Assembly: GCA_003240775.1 (NCBI GenBank)
Contig: QFNI01000025.1
Span: 1 to 55,421, forward strand
Origin: Mesorhizobium amorphae
GTDB lineage: Bacteria > Pseudomonadota > Alphaproteobacteria > Rhizobiales > Rhizobiaceae
Reading direction: 5' to 3'
Length of the DNA: 55,421 bases
Part shown: positions 16,120 through 23,706 of the stretch, piece after piece
Numbering within the stretch: position 1 is the first letter of the stretch
How the letters are laid out: each line of letters starts with the position of its first letter
Program-made: the position numbers and the translations under genes
Notes under the pieces: model-generated
What the model was told of the DNA's origin: nothing
Databases searched by the model: none
What the model saw: only the letters and a program-made list of their open reading frames with translations

Positions 16120-16920
16120 ATGAATCCAATCGGCCCCCGGATCATGACCGTGGCCAACCAGAAGGGTGGGGTGGGCAAGACCACCACCGCAATCAACCTT
16201 GCTACAGCCCTCGCAGCCATCGGTGAGCAGGTATTGATCGTGGATCTCGACCCGCAGGGCAATGCCTCGACCGGACTCGGCATCGGCCGGCGCGAGCGGG
16301 ACATCTCTTCTTATGACCTCCTGTGCAACACCGCGAGCATTCCTGAGGCTGCCAAAAAGACGGCGGTGCCGGGCCTCTCCATCGTGCCCTCGACGCTCGA
16401 CCTGCTGGGCATCGAGATGGAAATCGGCATGGCGTCGGATCGCGCCCTGCGCCTGCGGCAAGCCTTCGCCACGCCGCAGATGGCACGATCTGGCTTCACC
16501 TATGTGCTGGTCGACTGCCCGCCCTCGCTCAATCTGCTGACGCTTAATTCGATGGCCGCCGCGCATTCCGTGCTCGTGCCGCTGCAATGCGAATTCTTCG
16601 CGCTCGAGGGCCTGAGCCAGCTTCTGGAAACCGTGGAACAGGTGCGCCGCTCGCTCAACCAGAGCCTGACTATCCAGGGCATCGTGCTCACCATGTATGA
16701 CGGGCGCAACAACCTCGCGAACCAAGTGGTGGAGGATGTCCGGGCGCATATGGGCGAGAAAGTCTACAACACCATTATTCCCCGCAATGTCCGGGTTTCG
16801 GAAGCGCCGTCCCACGGCAAGCCTGCGATCCTCTACGACCTGAAATGCTCCGGCAGCCAAGCCTATCTCCAACTGGCCTCCGAGGTGATCCGCCAGGAAC
16901 GCCGCCTGCGCGCCGCTTGA
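16120..16920 (+). CDS. parA: Chromosome partitioning ATPase ParA
   Basis: 266 residues, MinD/ParA-type ATPase that moves ParB-parS complexes during origin segregation. The deviant Walker A box NQKGGVGKTTT is near residue 12, Walker A' VLIVDLDPQGNAS near 40, and the YVLVDCPPSLNLLT block near 130. ATG 16120 lies 17 bases after rsmG. Length and lack of an N-terminal HTH fit chromosomal (type Ib-like, Soj) ParA. Confidence 0.96.
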   Translation: MNPIGPRIMTVANQKGGVGKTTTAINLATALAAIGEQVLIVDLDPQGNASTGLGIGRRERDISSYDLLCNTASIPEAAKKTAVPGLSIVPSTLDLLGIEMEIGMASDRALRLRQAFATPQMARSGFTYVLVDCPPSLNLLTLNSMAAAHSVLVPLQCEFFALEGLSQLLETVEQVRRSLNQSLTIQGIVLTMYDGRNNLANQVVEDVRAHMGEKVYNTIIPRNVRVSEAPSHGKPAILYDLKCSGSQAYLQLASEVIRQERRLRAA

Positions 16921-16936
16921 ATCGGGAACGAAACGG

Positions 16937-17821
16937 ATGAACGAAGAAGTTTCCCGCAAGCGCCTGGGCCGTGGGCTTGCGGCTCTGATCGGCGAGATCG
17001 ACAAGGCGCCCGAGGCGGCGGCGGCACCCGTCGCTGCCGATGGCAAGGTGGCCGTGGCATCCATCTCGCCCAACCGCCGCAACCCCCGCCGGTCCTTCAG
17101 CGAAGGTGACTTGGCCGACCTCGCACACTCCATCAAGGAGCACGGGCTTGTGCAGCCCATCGTCGTGCGGCCGATGGCGGGCGAAACCGGGCGGTTTGAG
17201 ATCGTGGCCGGCGAGCGCCGCTGGCGCGCCGCGCAAAAGGCGGGGCTCACCGAAATCCCGGTGATCCAGCGTGACGTGAACGACCGCACAGCACTCGAAC
17301 TCGCCATCATCGAGAACGTCCAGCGCGCCGATCTCAACCCGGTCGAGGAGGCGCTGGGCTACCAGCAGTTGATGGAAGAACACGGGTACACCCAGGCCGA
17401 CCTCGGCCAAGTGATCGGCAAGAGCCGAAGCCATGTCGCAAACACCATCCGCCTTCTGAAGCTGCCCGAGATCATCCGGGACATGCTGGTGGACGGCATC
17501 CTGTCTGCCGGCCACGCGCGCGCCTTGGTGACGGCCGAAGACGCGATCGGCCTTGCCCAGCGCATCGTGGAGGAGGGCCTTTCCGTCCGTCAGGCCGAAG
17601 CCATCGCTTCGGGTAAGGAGGAAGAGCCCACACCCGAGGAGGCGAAGGTCCCTCGTGCGGTGGCGGAAAAGGATGCCGACACCCGCGCGCTGGAGAAACT
17701 CCTGGCGGATGTCACGGGGCTTCGGGTGGCCATCAACCACAAGCCCAAGGGCGGTGAGCTGAAGATCAGCTACAAGAGCCTTGAGCAGCTCGACGATCTC
17801 TGCCGGAGACTGAAAGGATAG
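16937..17821 (+). CDS. parB: Chromosome partitioning protein ParB
   Basis: 294 residues, the CTP-dependent DNA clamp that loads at parS. N-terminal ParA-interaction segment (RKRLGRGLAALIGE), the CTP-binding motif GERRWRAAQKAGL near residue 91 and ENVQRADLNPVEEA, the helix-turn-helix LGQVIGKSRSHVANTIRLLKL around residue 160 (quoted in part), and a C-terminal dimer domain. 16 bases downstream of parA, so co-transcribed. Two candidate parS sites lie 1.4 and 3.3 kb upstream. Confidence 0.96.
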   Translation: MNEEVSRKRLGRGLAALIGEIDKAPEAAAAPVAADGKVAVASISPNRRNPRRSFSEGDLADLAHSIKEHGLVQPIVVRPMAGETGRFEIVAGERRWRAAQKAGLTEIPVIQRDVNDRTALELAIIENVQRADLNPVEEALGYQQLMEEHGYTQADLGQVIGKSRSHVANTIRLLKLPEIIRDMLVDGILSAGHARALVTAEDAIGLAQRIVEEGLSVRQAEAIASGKEEEPTPEEAKVPRAVAEKDADTRALEKLLADVTGLRVAINHKPKGGELKISYKSLEQLDDLCRRLKG

Positions 17822-17881
17822 GGCGTTCCTGGAGCAGCTCCGGATGCAAAACCGCTTCGCACTTCTGCCGGAAATGCTCTA
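17822..17881. repeat. Dispersed Rhizobiales-type intergenic element between parB and holA
   Basis: The 57-base gap plus the adjacent holA stop reads, on the minus strand, as GAGCATTTCCGGCAGAAGTG, then CGAAGCGGTTTTGCATCCGG, then AGCTGCTCC. This matches from memory a short element found many times between genes in Rhizobiales genomes. It carries the small dyad GGAGCAGCTCC (17832-17842). The holA stop codon is contributed by the element. Confidence 0.55.
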
Positions 17882-18904
17882 GCGGCGCGCCACCATCCGG
17901 GCGAGGTTCAGCAAGGCCCGCTCGGCGATGGCGAGCGCCAGTTCCCCGCGCCTGCGGCTTTCCAGAACGGCCTTCTGCAACACCTCAAGGGCTGATTCCA
18001 ACTGGTCGAGGTTCCAGCGCGTCGCCGCGCGCTCGATCAGCGCAGCGCGCGGGCCGCGCACTGGCGGGCGCAGCTTGGCCACGGCAGAACTCGCGCTTTG
18101 CCGCGCACCGTCCATGTTGGAGCGCACGGCATGCAGCGCCTGGAAATGGCGCAGTGCCGCCGCAAGAAGAGGCTGCACTTGGTTCGCAGCCGTGATGCGC
18201 AGCGTGAAAAGGCGCGCAGCTTCCACGCCATTGCCGGATGCGACGCATTCCACGATCTCGTCGGCCGAATCGCCCGACACGTCCCCCGTCACCGCGCGCA
18301 CGTCGTCTGCGGTGATCGTGCTCCGGCCCGCCGCGTAAAGTGCGAGCTTTTCGATCTCGCCACGCGAGGCCAGGCGGTCGCCGCCCAGCCGGTCGCGCAA
18401 GGCTTCGCGCGCCTCGGGCTCGATCGAGAGCTTGGCACGGCGCATCTCCTCGTCGATCAGCCCGTCGATGGCGCGGCCTTCATCGGCGAAGGAGGGGAGG
18501 GCGATGCCGTGCGGGCTGTCTTCCACCAGCGTGCGGAGGGCCGTGCCCTTCTTAATGTCGCCTGCTTCCACCACCGCGATGGCGTCGCCCGGCGGCTTCA
18601 CGCAAAGGGCCGCCAGCGCATCCACGAAGGGCTTGGCGTTTCCGCCGTTTCTCACCCAGATCAGGCGGCGCGGCGCAAACATGGAGATCATGCCCGCTTC
18701 TTCCGCGAGGCGGCCCGCGCCATCATTCTCGGCGTCGAGACGAACCACCGAGAAGGGATCGTCCAGCGGCACGCCGGAGCGCTCGGCGAAACGCCGCGCC
18801 CTTTCGCTCACCAAGCCCCGATCGGGCCCGTAGACGAGAACCACGGCGATGCGCGGGTCGGGCTTGGCCAGCCAGGCCTCGACCTCATGGGCTTTCTTCT
18901 GCAT
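17879..18904 (-). CDS. holA: DNA polymerase III delta subunit
   Basis: 341 residues. Delta is the wrench subunit of the clamp loader. Domain I shows VVLVYGPDRGLVSERARRF near residue 20 (degenerate P-loop region), then VRLDAENDGAGRLAEEAGMISMF, and the C-terminal helical domain runs to the end. Length fits. In many Rhizobiales holA follows lptE and leuS; here the gene upstream is a different exported protein and leuS/lptE are not in the window. Stop lies within a dispersed repeat; convergent with parB. Confidence 0.9.
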   Translation of the reverse strand: MQKKAHEVEAWLAKPDPRIAVVLVYGPDRGLVSERARRFAERSGVPLDDPFSVVRLDAENDGAGRLAEEAGMISMFAPRRLIWVRNGGNAKPFVDALAALCVKPPGDAIAVVEAGDIKKGTALRTLVEDSPHGIALPSFADEGRAIDGLIDEEMRRAKLSIEPEAREALRDRLGGDRLASRGEIEKLALYAAGRSTITADDVRAVTGDVSGDSADEIVECVASGNGVEAARLFTLRITAANQVQPLLAAALRHFQALHAVRSNMDGARQSASSAVAKLRPPVRGPRAALIERAATRWNLDQLESALEVLQKAVLESRRRGELALAIAERALLNLARMVARR

Positions 18905-18948
18905 GCCCGCCGCTTAGCACGGCAGGGGTAAACGGCGAAGGCGAAGCT

Positions 18949-19401
18949 TCAGAGCCCGAAGGTCACATTCGCCGAACGGCTCGATGCCGAAAGCTGGCGC
19001 AGGCAGGCCTGCGGCGCGACACTCGCTCCCCGGCATTCGGTGGCACTGTTGATCAGAACCCGGCTGATCTTGGCGCAGTCGGCATTCGCCAGGTCGAAGC
19101 GGGTGACCTTGGTCTTGCCGGCCGGAAGATCGTTGAAGTCGAGCACGGCCAAGCGATCCACGACGCCCGCCTCGTTGAACAGCGCCATCTCGAAGGACGC
19201 TTTCTCGAGATCCGAACCGAGGCCGTTGTTGACCAGGAAGGTCAGCCGGCAGCCGCCGCGGTCGGAGGGCTGGAGCGCGTTGAGCTCGAGCGTCAGCTTG
19301 GCATCGGGCGTTGGGGCGGGTGCCGCCGCTTCCTGCGCGAAGGCAGCCGTCGTGCCCATCCATGCCGCGAGCCCGAGGGCCGCCACCTTGCGAAATCTCA
19401 T
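18949..19401 (-). CDS. Small exported protein of unknown function
   Basis: 150 residues. Signal peptide MRFRKVAALGLAAWMGTTAAFA, then an Ala/Pro spacer and one compact domain starting about residue 38 (LTLELNALQPSDRGGCRLTF) with five cysteines after the signal, suggesting disulphide bonds in the periplasm. Similar Rhizobiales proteins are often called Tat-signal-sequence domain protein, though no twin-arginine motif is obvious here. It has no lipobox, so it is not LptE, which usually occupies this place upstream of holA. Start at 19401 was chosen to give the signal peptide. Same strand as holA, 44-base gap. Confidence 0.7.
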   Translation of the reverse strand: MRFRKVAALGLAAWMGTTAAFAQEAAAPAPTPDAKLTLELNALQPSDRGGCRLTFLVNNGLGSDLEKASFEMALFNEAGVVDRLAVLDFNDLPAGKTKVTRFDLANADCAKISRVLINSATECRGASVAPQACLRQLSASSRSANVTFGL

Positions 19402-19486
19402 CCCGAAAGTCCCCTGGGCTGCTGGCTCAAGCCCGATCCCAAGCCGCTTGACTTGCGGGCGCCGCTGATGCACCTCCTATAAAACA

Positions 19487-19501
19487 TGACAAAGCCCGTC
19501 A
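19487..19501 (+). promoter_or_regulatory. Iron-box-like dyad in the hemP promoter
   Basis: TGACAAAGCCCGTCA is a perfect TGAC-N7-GTCA dyad and fits the RirA iron-responsive operator pattern TGA-N9-TCA. It lies 4 bases after a TATAAA (19478-19483) that could be the -10, so a bound repressor would block transcription of hemP. Confidence 0.5.
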
Positions 19502-19535
19502 AGATTTTCGGGCAATGATGCGGAGCCGAAAAGCC

Positions 19536-19745
19536 ATGCGGAATGTCAGGCCGTCCGAACTCCTTCGCCATCCGGCAGCGCCGCTGCCGCAGGAGGAAGC
19601 CGAGAAGATGCTGGCGGGCATCCCCTCGCGCATCATGAGCAGCCGCACCCTCTTCAACGGCACGCGCGAGATCGGCATCGAACACGCCGGCGCGCTCTAC
19701 CGCCTCAAGATCACTCGCCAGGGCAAGCTGATCCTCAACAAGTGA
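19536..19745 (+). CDS. hemP: Hemin uptake protein HemP/HmuP family
   Basis: 69 residues (76 if the upstream ATG at 19515 is used). The conserved HemP core is the C-terminus: IMSSRTLFNGTREIGIEHAG followed by YRLKITRQGKLILNK. HemP/HmuP proteins are small regulators needed for expression of TonB-dependent haem receptors in rhizobia. Here it is an orphan, with no haem receptor or hmu genes nearby. The start at 19536 has a weak GCGGAG upstream. An iron-box-like dyad sits just ahead of it, consistent with iron control. Confidence 0.85.
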   Translation: MRNVRPSELLRHPAAPLPQEEAEKMLAGIPSRIMSSRTLFNGTREIGIEHAGALYRLKITRQGKLILNK

Positions 19746-19757
19746 GCCTAGCCGGCC

Positions 19758-20372
19758 TCAAGCCGCCATGCCCTGCGGCAGGCGGCTTGCTGCCACATGG
19801 TCGATCAGGCCCCAGGCCTTGGCCTCTTCGGGCGACATGAAATGATCGCGGTCGAGCACGCGCTCGACCTCTTCCTCGCTCCGCCCGCAATGCTTGGCGT
19901 AGAGCCGGATCATGCGGTCCTTGAGCCGCTGGCTGTGCTCGGCATGGCGCATGATGTCGCTGATCTGGCCCTGATATCCGCCGGATGGCTGGTGCAGCAT
20001 CAGGCTCGCATTGGGCAGGCAATAGCGTTCGCCCGGCGCACCTGCCATCAGCAGGAACGAGCCCATCGACATGGCCGTGCCCATGCAGAGCGTGGCGACG
20101 GGCGCTTCGATGAATTGCATCGTGTCATAGATCGCCATCCCCGCCGTCACAGCCCCGCCCGGCGAGTTGATGTAGAGGTTGATGGGCTTCTTGGGGTTCT
20201 CCGCCTCCAGAAACAGAAGCTGGGCGCAGATCAGCGAGGCCATGTTGTCTTCCACCTGGCCGTTCAGGAAGACGATGCGTTCCCGAAGCAGGCGCGAATA
20301 GATGTCGAAGGACCGCTCGCCGCGGGACGACTGTTCCACCACCATGGGAACAAGCTGCATCATGTCGGGCAT
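19758..20372 (-). CDS. clpP: ATP-dependent Clp protease proteolytic subunit
   Basis: 204 residues. Serine peptidase forming the Clp chamber. Catalytic triad: Ser in the GTAMSMGSF context (about residue 97), His in SLMLHQPSGG (about 122) and Asp in DRDHFMSPEEA (about 171). The GTAMSMGS sequence differs from the canonical QAASMGA of the clpX-linked ClpP, and clpX is absent here, so this is likely a paralogue. ATG 20372 (MPDMMQLVPMVVEQSSRGERS) was chosen; the upstream reading belongs to the SRPBCC region. Convergent with hemP. Confidence 0.93.
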   Translation of the reverse strand: MPDMMQLVPMVVEQSSRGERSFDIYSRLLRERIVFLNGQVEDNMASLICAQLLFLEAENPKKPINLYINSPGGAVTAGMAIYDTMQFIEAPVATLCMGTAMSMGSFLLMAGAPGERYCLPNASLMLHQPSGGYQGQISDIMRHAEHSQRLKDRMIRLYAKHCGRSEEEVERVLDRDHFMSPEEAKAWGLIDHVAASRLPQGMAA

Positions 20373-20398
20373 GGATTGGCTCCGGGAGGCTTGAGAGA

Positions 20399-20737
20399 TC
20401 AGGCGGCAAGCGCGATCGGCGCGGCCGTGTTGGCAGGCCGAAGCAGCCGAACGGGGGTGTGGGACAGGAAAAGCCGGGTGGCGTCGGGGCCTTCGGCTGC
20501 CACGGCAAAGGTGACCAGGCTTTCGGCGATCTCGCCGTTTCCGCCTTCCTCGCGCAGATGCCAGGTGACCTCGTTCGCGCTCGACTCCCGCAAGGTCCAG
20601 TCGAGACGGGCGCCGGCACGCCCCGTCTTGCCCAGCCACTGCTCGGCATATGCGGGGATCGAGAGCGCCCGCATCACCATGGCAAGCGGGGCGTCGAGCA
20701 CGGTTTCGAGTTCCACGGTGTCGGACGGGGCGCTCAC
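20399..20737 (-). CDS. SRPBCC/AHSA1-like domain protein
   Basis: 112 residues. The sequence VELETVLDAPLAMVMRALSIPAYAEQWLG resembles the start of START/AHSA1-type ligand-binding domains, in which the first strand is followed by a helix with the P-x-x-V-W/M-x-A motif. The start is GTG 20737, overlapping the arsR stop as GTGA. ArsR regulators of the SdpR type are very often coupled to such SRPBCC proteins, which supports the call. The ligand is unknown. Confidence 0.65.
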   Translation of the reverse strand: MSAPSDTVELETVLDAPLAMVMRALSIPAYAEQWLGKTGRAGARLDWTLRESSANEVTWHLREEGGNGEIAESLVTFAVAAEGPDATRLFLSHTPVRLLRPANTAAPIALAA

Positions 20738-21048
20738 TGGTCCATCTCCCGCAGCAGACCACGCAAGGCTTCGATCCTGTCGGGCCAGAAGGCACGCGTG
20801 CGCGCGAGCCAGTCGTGCAGGGGCGCCATGCCGTCCGGTGCCAAGCTGTAATGCACGTGCCGTCCGGCGCGGCGCTCCCGAATGAGGCCAGCCTCGCGCA
20901 GGACCGCAAGATGCTGGGACACTGCCGGCTGGGAGATGGCAAAATCCGAACGGAGCTCCCCAGCTGTCCGTTCGCCTGCGCCCAGGCGCTCCAGCATGGT
21001 TCGGCGGTTGGGGTCGGCCAGGGCCTTGAAGATTTCGCTCTCGCTCAT
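20734..21048 (-). CDS. ArsR-family transcriptional regulator
   Basis: 104 residues, winged helix-turn-helix: IFKALADPNRRTMLERLGAGE, AGELRSDFAISQPAVSQHLAVL (recognition helix), and the wing REAGLIRERRAGRHVHYSLA. No metal-binding cysteine motif (ELCVCDL) is present, so it is not an arsenic or cadmium sensor. It is translationally coupled to an SRPBCC protein. A palindromic, A+T-rich site (21057-21072) directly before the ATG is a likely autoregulatory operator. Confidence 0.9.
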   Translation of the reverse strand: MSESEIFKALADPNRRTMLERLGAGERTAGELRSDFAISQPAVSQHLAVLREAGLIRERRAGRHVHYSLAPDGMAPLHDWLARTRAFWPDRIEALRGLLREMDQ

Positions 21049-21056
21049 GACGATAC

Positions 21057-21072
21057 ATAAGCATAAACTTAT
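21057..21072. promoter_or_regulatory. Candidate ArsR operator
   Basis: ATAAG-CATAAA-CTTAT is a perfect 5-bp dyad in a conspicuously A+T-rich patch, 9 bases before the arsR ATG, adjacent to a TATATAA that could be a -10 element. Confidence 0.55.
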
Positions 21073-21083
21073 ATAACAGACAA

Positions 21084-21125
21084 GTCGCTCCCACACGCGG
21101 CCATGAGGCAACGGGTGGGAGCGAC
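21084..21125 (-). terminator. Long hairpin between the MFS gene and arsR
   Basis: GTCGCTCCCAC (21084-21094) and GTGGGAGCGAC (21115-21125) pair perfectly over 11 bp with a 20-base loop. On the minus strand it follows the MFS stop by 24 bases and is followed by TTGTCTGTTAT, so it probably ends the MFS transcript. Confidence 0.6.
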
Positions 21126-21148
21126 CTTCTCGGAAAGCTTCGACCTGC

Positions 21149-22360
21149 TCAGCGCATGGCGCGAGCACCGCCGACCAGCATCAAAAGCGCGCCGGCCAGC
21201 ACCACGGCCACCGCATAGGTGATCACGCCGGTCGGGCCGATACCGTCGACGAGCAGGCCGCCCAGGATGGCGCCGGTGGCGATCGCCACCTGGAAGCTCG
21301 CGGACAGCACCGCACCCGCACTCTCGGCGTGGTCGGGAGCCACCCGCGCATTCCAGCTCGAGATCGAGACGGGGAAGGTACCGAACGCGAAGCCCCATGC
21401 CGCGATGGCGCCGAAGGCCGCGATCTCCGAGCTTCCGAAAAGAAGCAGCACGGCCGCCGTCGTGCCCAAAAGCAGCATGCCGCCGCCTGCGCCCAACCGT
21501 GGGCTGCGGCTCGCCACCGCTCCGCCCACGAGATTGCCCAGGAAACCGCCGATGCCGAAGGCGAGGAGCGCCATGGAGATCGTGCCGGCCGCCATCTGCG
21601 GCACTTCTTCAAGGAAAGGACGCACGAAGGTGAAGCCCGCGAAATGGCCGGACACCGCAAGCAGCACCGTGCCCACGCCCACGAGCACGGCGGGACGGCG
21701 CAGCACGATGCCGAACGAGGCCAAGCCGGGGGCCGCAGCAGCAGGCAGCCGCGGCAGGAAGAGAAGCTGTGCTGCCAGTGTCACCACACCGATGCCCGAG
21801 GCGACCCAGAACGTCACGCGCCAGTTCCAGATGTCGCTGATCAAGGCGCCCAAGGGCGCGGCGCAGACGGTCGCGACCGAAACGCCCGTGAAGATCACCG
21901 CCATCGCGCGCGGCACCATTTCGGATGGCACGAGACGCAGCGCCAGCGCCGCGACCATCGCCCAAAACCCGCCCAGCGCGAAGCCCAGAACCGCGCGGGC
22001 CACGAGAAGCGTCTCGATCGATTGCGCAAAGGCCGAGGCGAGGCTCGACAGGATGAGGAGCGTGGACAGCCCGAGCACGAGCAGGCGGCGGTCGAGCCGC
22101 CCGGCACCCAGCACCAGAAGCGGGCCGGCAAGCGCCGCCATCACGGCGGTCGCCGTCACCGCCTGCCCCGCCGTGCCATGCGAGACGCCGAGCTCTTGCG
22201 CCATCGCGGGCAGGATGCTCGCAGGCAGGAACTCGGCCGTCACCAGCCCGAACACGCCGAGCGAAAGCGATGCCACGGCAGCCCATGCGGCGCGGCTGTC
22301 CGTGGGCTTGGTGGGGGATACGGCTGCGTCGAGCGCGCCGTCTGAGGTCCAATCCGACAT
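21149..22360 (-). CDS. MFS transporter, DHA1-type drug/purine efflux family
   Basis: 403 residues with 12 predicted membrane helices. It resembles the AraJ/NepI/CmlA branch: LSLGVFGLVTAEFLPASILPAMAQELGVS at helix 1, AGPLLVLGAGRLDRRLLVLG with the motif-A-like loop (G-R-x-D-R-R), and GFALGGFWAMVAALALRLV in helix 4-5 (motif C-like). Such pumps export sugars, purine nucleosides or drugs by proton antiport; the substrate is unknown. It is divergent from an AraC regulator 73 bases away, which probably controls it. Confidence 0.85.
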   Translation of the reverse strand: MSDWTSDGALDAAVSPTKPTDSRAAWAAVASLSLGVFGLVTAEFLPASILPAMAQELGVSHGTAGQAVTATAVMAALAGPLLVLGAGRLDRRLLVLGLSTLLILSSLASAFAQSIETLLVARAVLGFALGGFWAMVAALALRLVPSEMVPRAMAVIFTGVSVATVCAAPLGALISDIWNWRVTFWVASGIGVVTLAAQLLFLPRLPAAAAPGLASFGIVLRRPAVLVGVGTVLLAVSGHFAGFTFVRPFLEEVPQMAAGTISMALLAFGIGGFLGNLVGGAVASRSPRLGAGGGMLLLGTTAAVLLLFGSSEIAAFGAIAAWGFAFGTFPVSISSWNARVAPDHAESAGAVLSASFQVAIATGAILGGLLVDGIGPTGVITYAVAVVLAGALLMLVGGARAMR

Positions 22361-22433
22361 CGGTCATGTCTCCTGAATTCGGAGCTGAGAGCTAGGCTGG
22401 ATCATTTGGCGTTTCCATGCCAGAAAAGCCGTC

Positions 22434-23393
22434 ATGCTTGACCATTCGTCCAAATCATCCAGCCATGATGCGCTCGGCGACATGCTGCGCGGCCTGCATC
22501 TCGACAGCGTGGATTACGGCCGCTGCCGCTTCACCGCACCCTGGAGCTTCGCCTTCGGCGCACAGGATGCCGCCTATTTCCATTTCATCGCGGAAGGCGA
22601 AGCCTGGCTCCGGCCGGGCACTGATCCCTGGATGCGCCTGCAGACGGGAGACGCCGTTCTTCTGCCGCGCGGCACGGCGCATCTTCTGGCCAGCGAGGCC
22701 AAAGCCGTGGCGCAGCCTTTTCCGCGCGCCGATTGCCGCGCGATCTGTCCGAAGGTCTTCGACTACTGCGAGGACGAAGGCACAAGCTCCAAACACGGCA
22801 CGCTCGTGTTCTCGGGCTCGATGCGCTTCAACCTCGACACGCTCCACCCGCTTCTCCAGCTCATGCCCTGCGTGATGCGCACGGGCGAACTGATGGTGCA
22901 CGAGCCCGCCATTCCCCACCTTCTGGAGGCGATGGGCAAAGAAGTCCTGCTCAACCGCGTTGGCGCGAGCGTGATCCTTGCGCGGCTGGCCGACGTGCTG
23001 GCCGCCCAGATCATCCGCGCCTGGGTGGAGCATGGCTGCGGCGATGCCACAGGCTGGCTGGCCGCCGTGCGCAATCCCGAGATCGGCCGCGTGCTGGCCG
23101 CCATCCACGAATCGCCCGAGCGCGACTGGACGGTTGCCGAACTCGCCCGCCTGATGGGCGCCTCGCGGTCGAGCTTCGCCGACAAGTTCGCGGCCATCGT
23201 CGGCGAAACGCCCGCGCGCTACGTGGCGCAAGTGCGCATGCACCGCGCGCGGCAATGGATCCGCGAGGACCGCGCGCGCATCGCCGAGGTCGCCCATCGC
23301 CTGGGCTACGATTCGGAAGCGTCCTTCTCGCGCGCCTTCAAGCGCGTGATCGGCACAGCGCCGGGCCGTGTGCGCAACGCGGTCGCCGCATGA
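22434..23393 (+). CDS. AraC-family regulator with cupin_6 sensor domain
   Basis: 319 residues. The N-terminal AraC-type cupin domain covers residues 1-190 (WSFAFGAQDAAYFHFIAEGEAWL, LQTGDAVLLPRGTAHLL). C-terminal double helix-turn-helix: WTVAELARLMGASRSSFADKFAAIVGETPARYVAQVRMHRAR (quoted region 240-280) and IAEVAHRLGYDSEASFSRAFKRVIGTAPGRVR. This cupin_6/HTH_18 arrangement is commonly divergent from an MFS pump, as here. A TGGC-N8-GCCA dyad in the short intergenic region may be its operator. Start is not firmly fixed. Confidence 0.88.
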   Translation: MLDHSSKSSSHDALGDMLRGLHLDSVDYGRCRFTAPWSFAFGAQDAAYFHFIAEGEAWLRPGTDPWMRLQTGDAVLLPRGTAHLLASEAKAVAQPFPRADCRAICPKVFDYCEDEGTSSKHGTLVFSGSMRFNLDTLHPLLQLMPCVMRTGELMVHEPAIPHLLEAMGKEVLLNRVGASVILARLADVLAAQIIRAWVEHGCGDATGWLAAVRNPEIGRVLAAIHESPERDWTVAELARLMGASRSSFADKFAAIVGETPARYVAQVRMHRARQWIREDRARIAEVAHRLGYDSEASFSRAFKRVIGTAPGRVRNAVAA

Positions 23394-23408
23394 TCGACAA
23401 GACAAAAG

Positions 23409-23422
23409 CCTCCCGAGGGAGG
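23409..23422 (-). terminator. Intrinsic terminator downstream of tRNA-Gly
   Basis: CCTCC-CGAG-GGAGG stem-loop; read on the minus strand it is followed by CTTTTGTCTTGT. It lies 58 bases past the 3' end of the tRNA. Confidence 0.65.
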
Positions 23423-23479
23423 TTCGATCTTCATGGTTTCGGAGACTTGGTCCAGTGCCGGGGCTGGCACTGGGAAAAC

Positions 23480-23554
23480 TGGAGCGGGCGAAGGGATTCG
23501 AACCCTCGACCCCAACCTTGGCAAGGTTGTGCTCTACCCCTGAGCTACACCCGC
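23480..23554 (-). tRNA. tRNA-Gly (anticodon GCC)
   Basis: 75 nt including an encoded CCA (rc of TGG at 23480-23482). The acceptor stem GCGGGTG/CGCCCGC pairs fully with one T-G wobble, discriminator T, the D-loop is TAGCTCAGGGGTAGAGC, the anticodon arm CAACCTTGCCAAGGTTG with anticodon GCC, and the T-loop GGTTCGAATCC. Reads GGC/GGT glycine codons. No integrase or direct-repeat remnant of its 3' end was found nearby. Confidence 0.97.
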
Positions 23555-23706
23555 TCGCGCGGCGCGCTTCGGCGCCGCAAGCGGGGTCTCTATGGCCGAT
23601 ACGGATGGGGATTGCAACAGGAATTCGACAGGCTTGTTTTGGCCGCTCCGCCGGCCGCTTGCCCTCCCTGCCGGATTGGCGCAAGAGCGGGGCGTTGCAG
23701 GAGGAC

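Noticed and set aside
23480..23554. tRNA-Gly as an integration site for a mobile island
   Set aside because: No integrase, no direct repeat of the tRNA 3' end and ordinary flanking genes.
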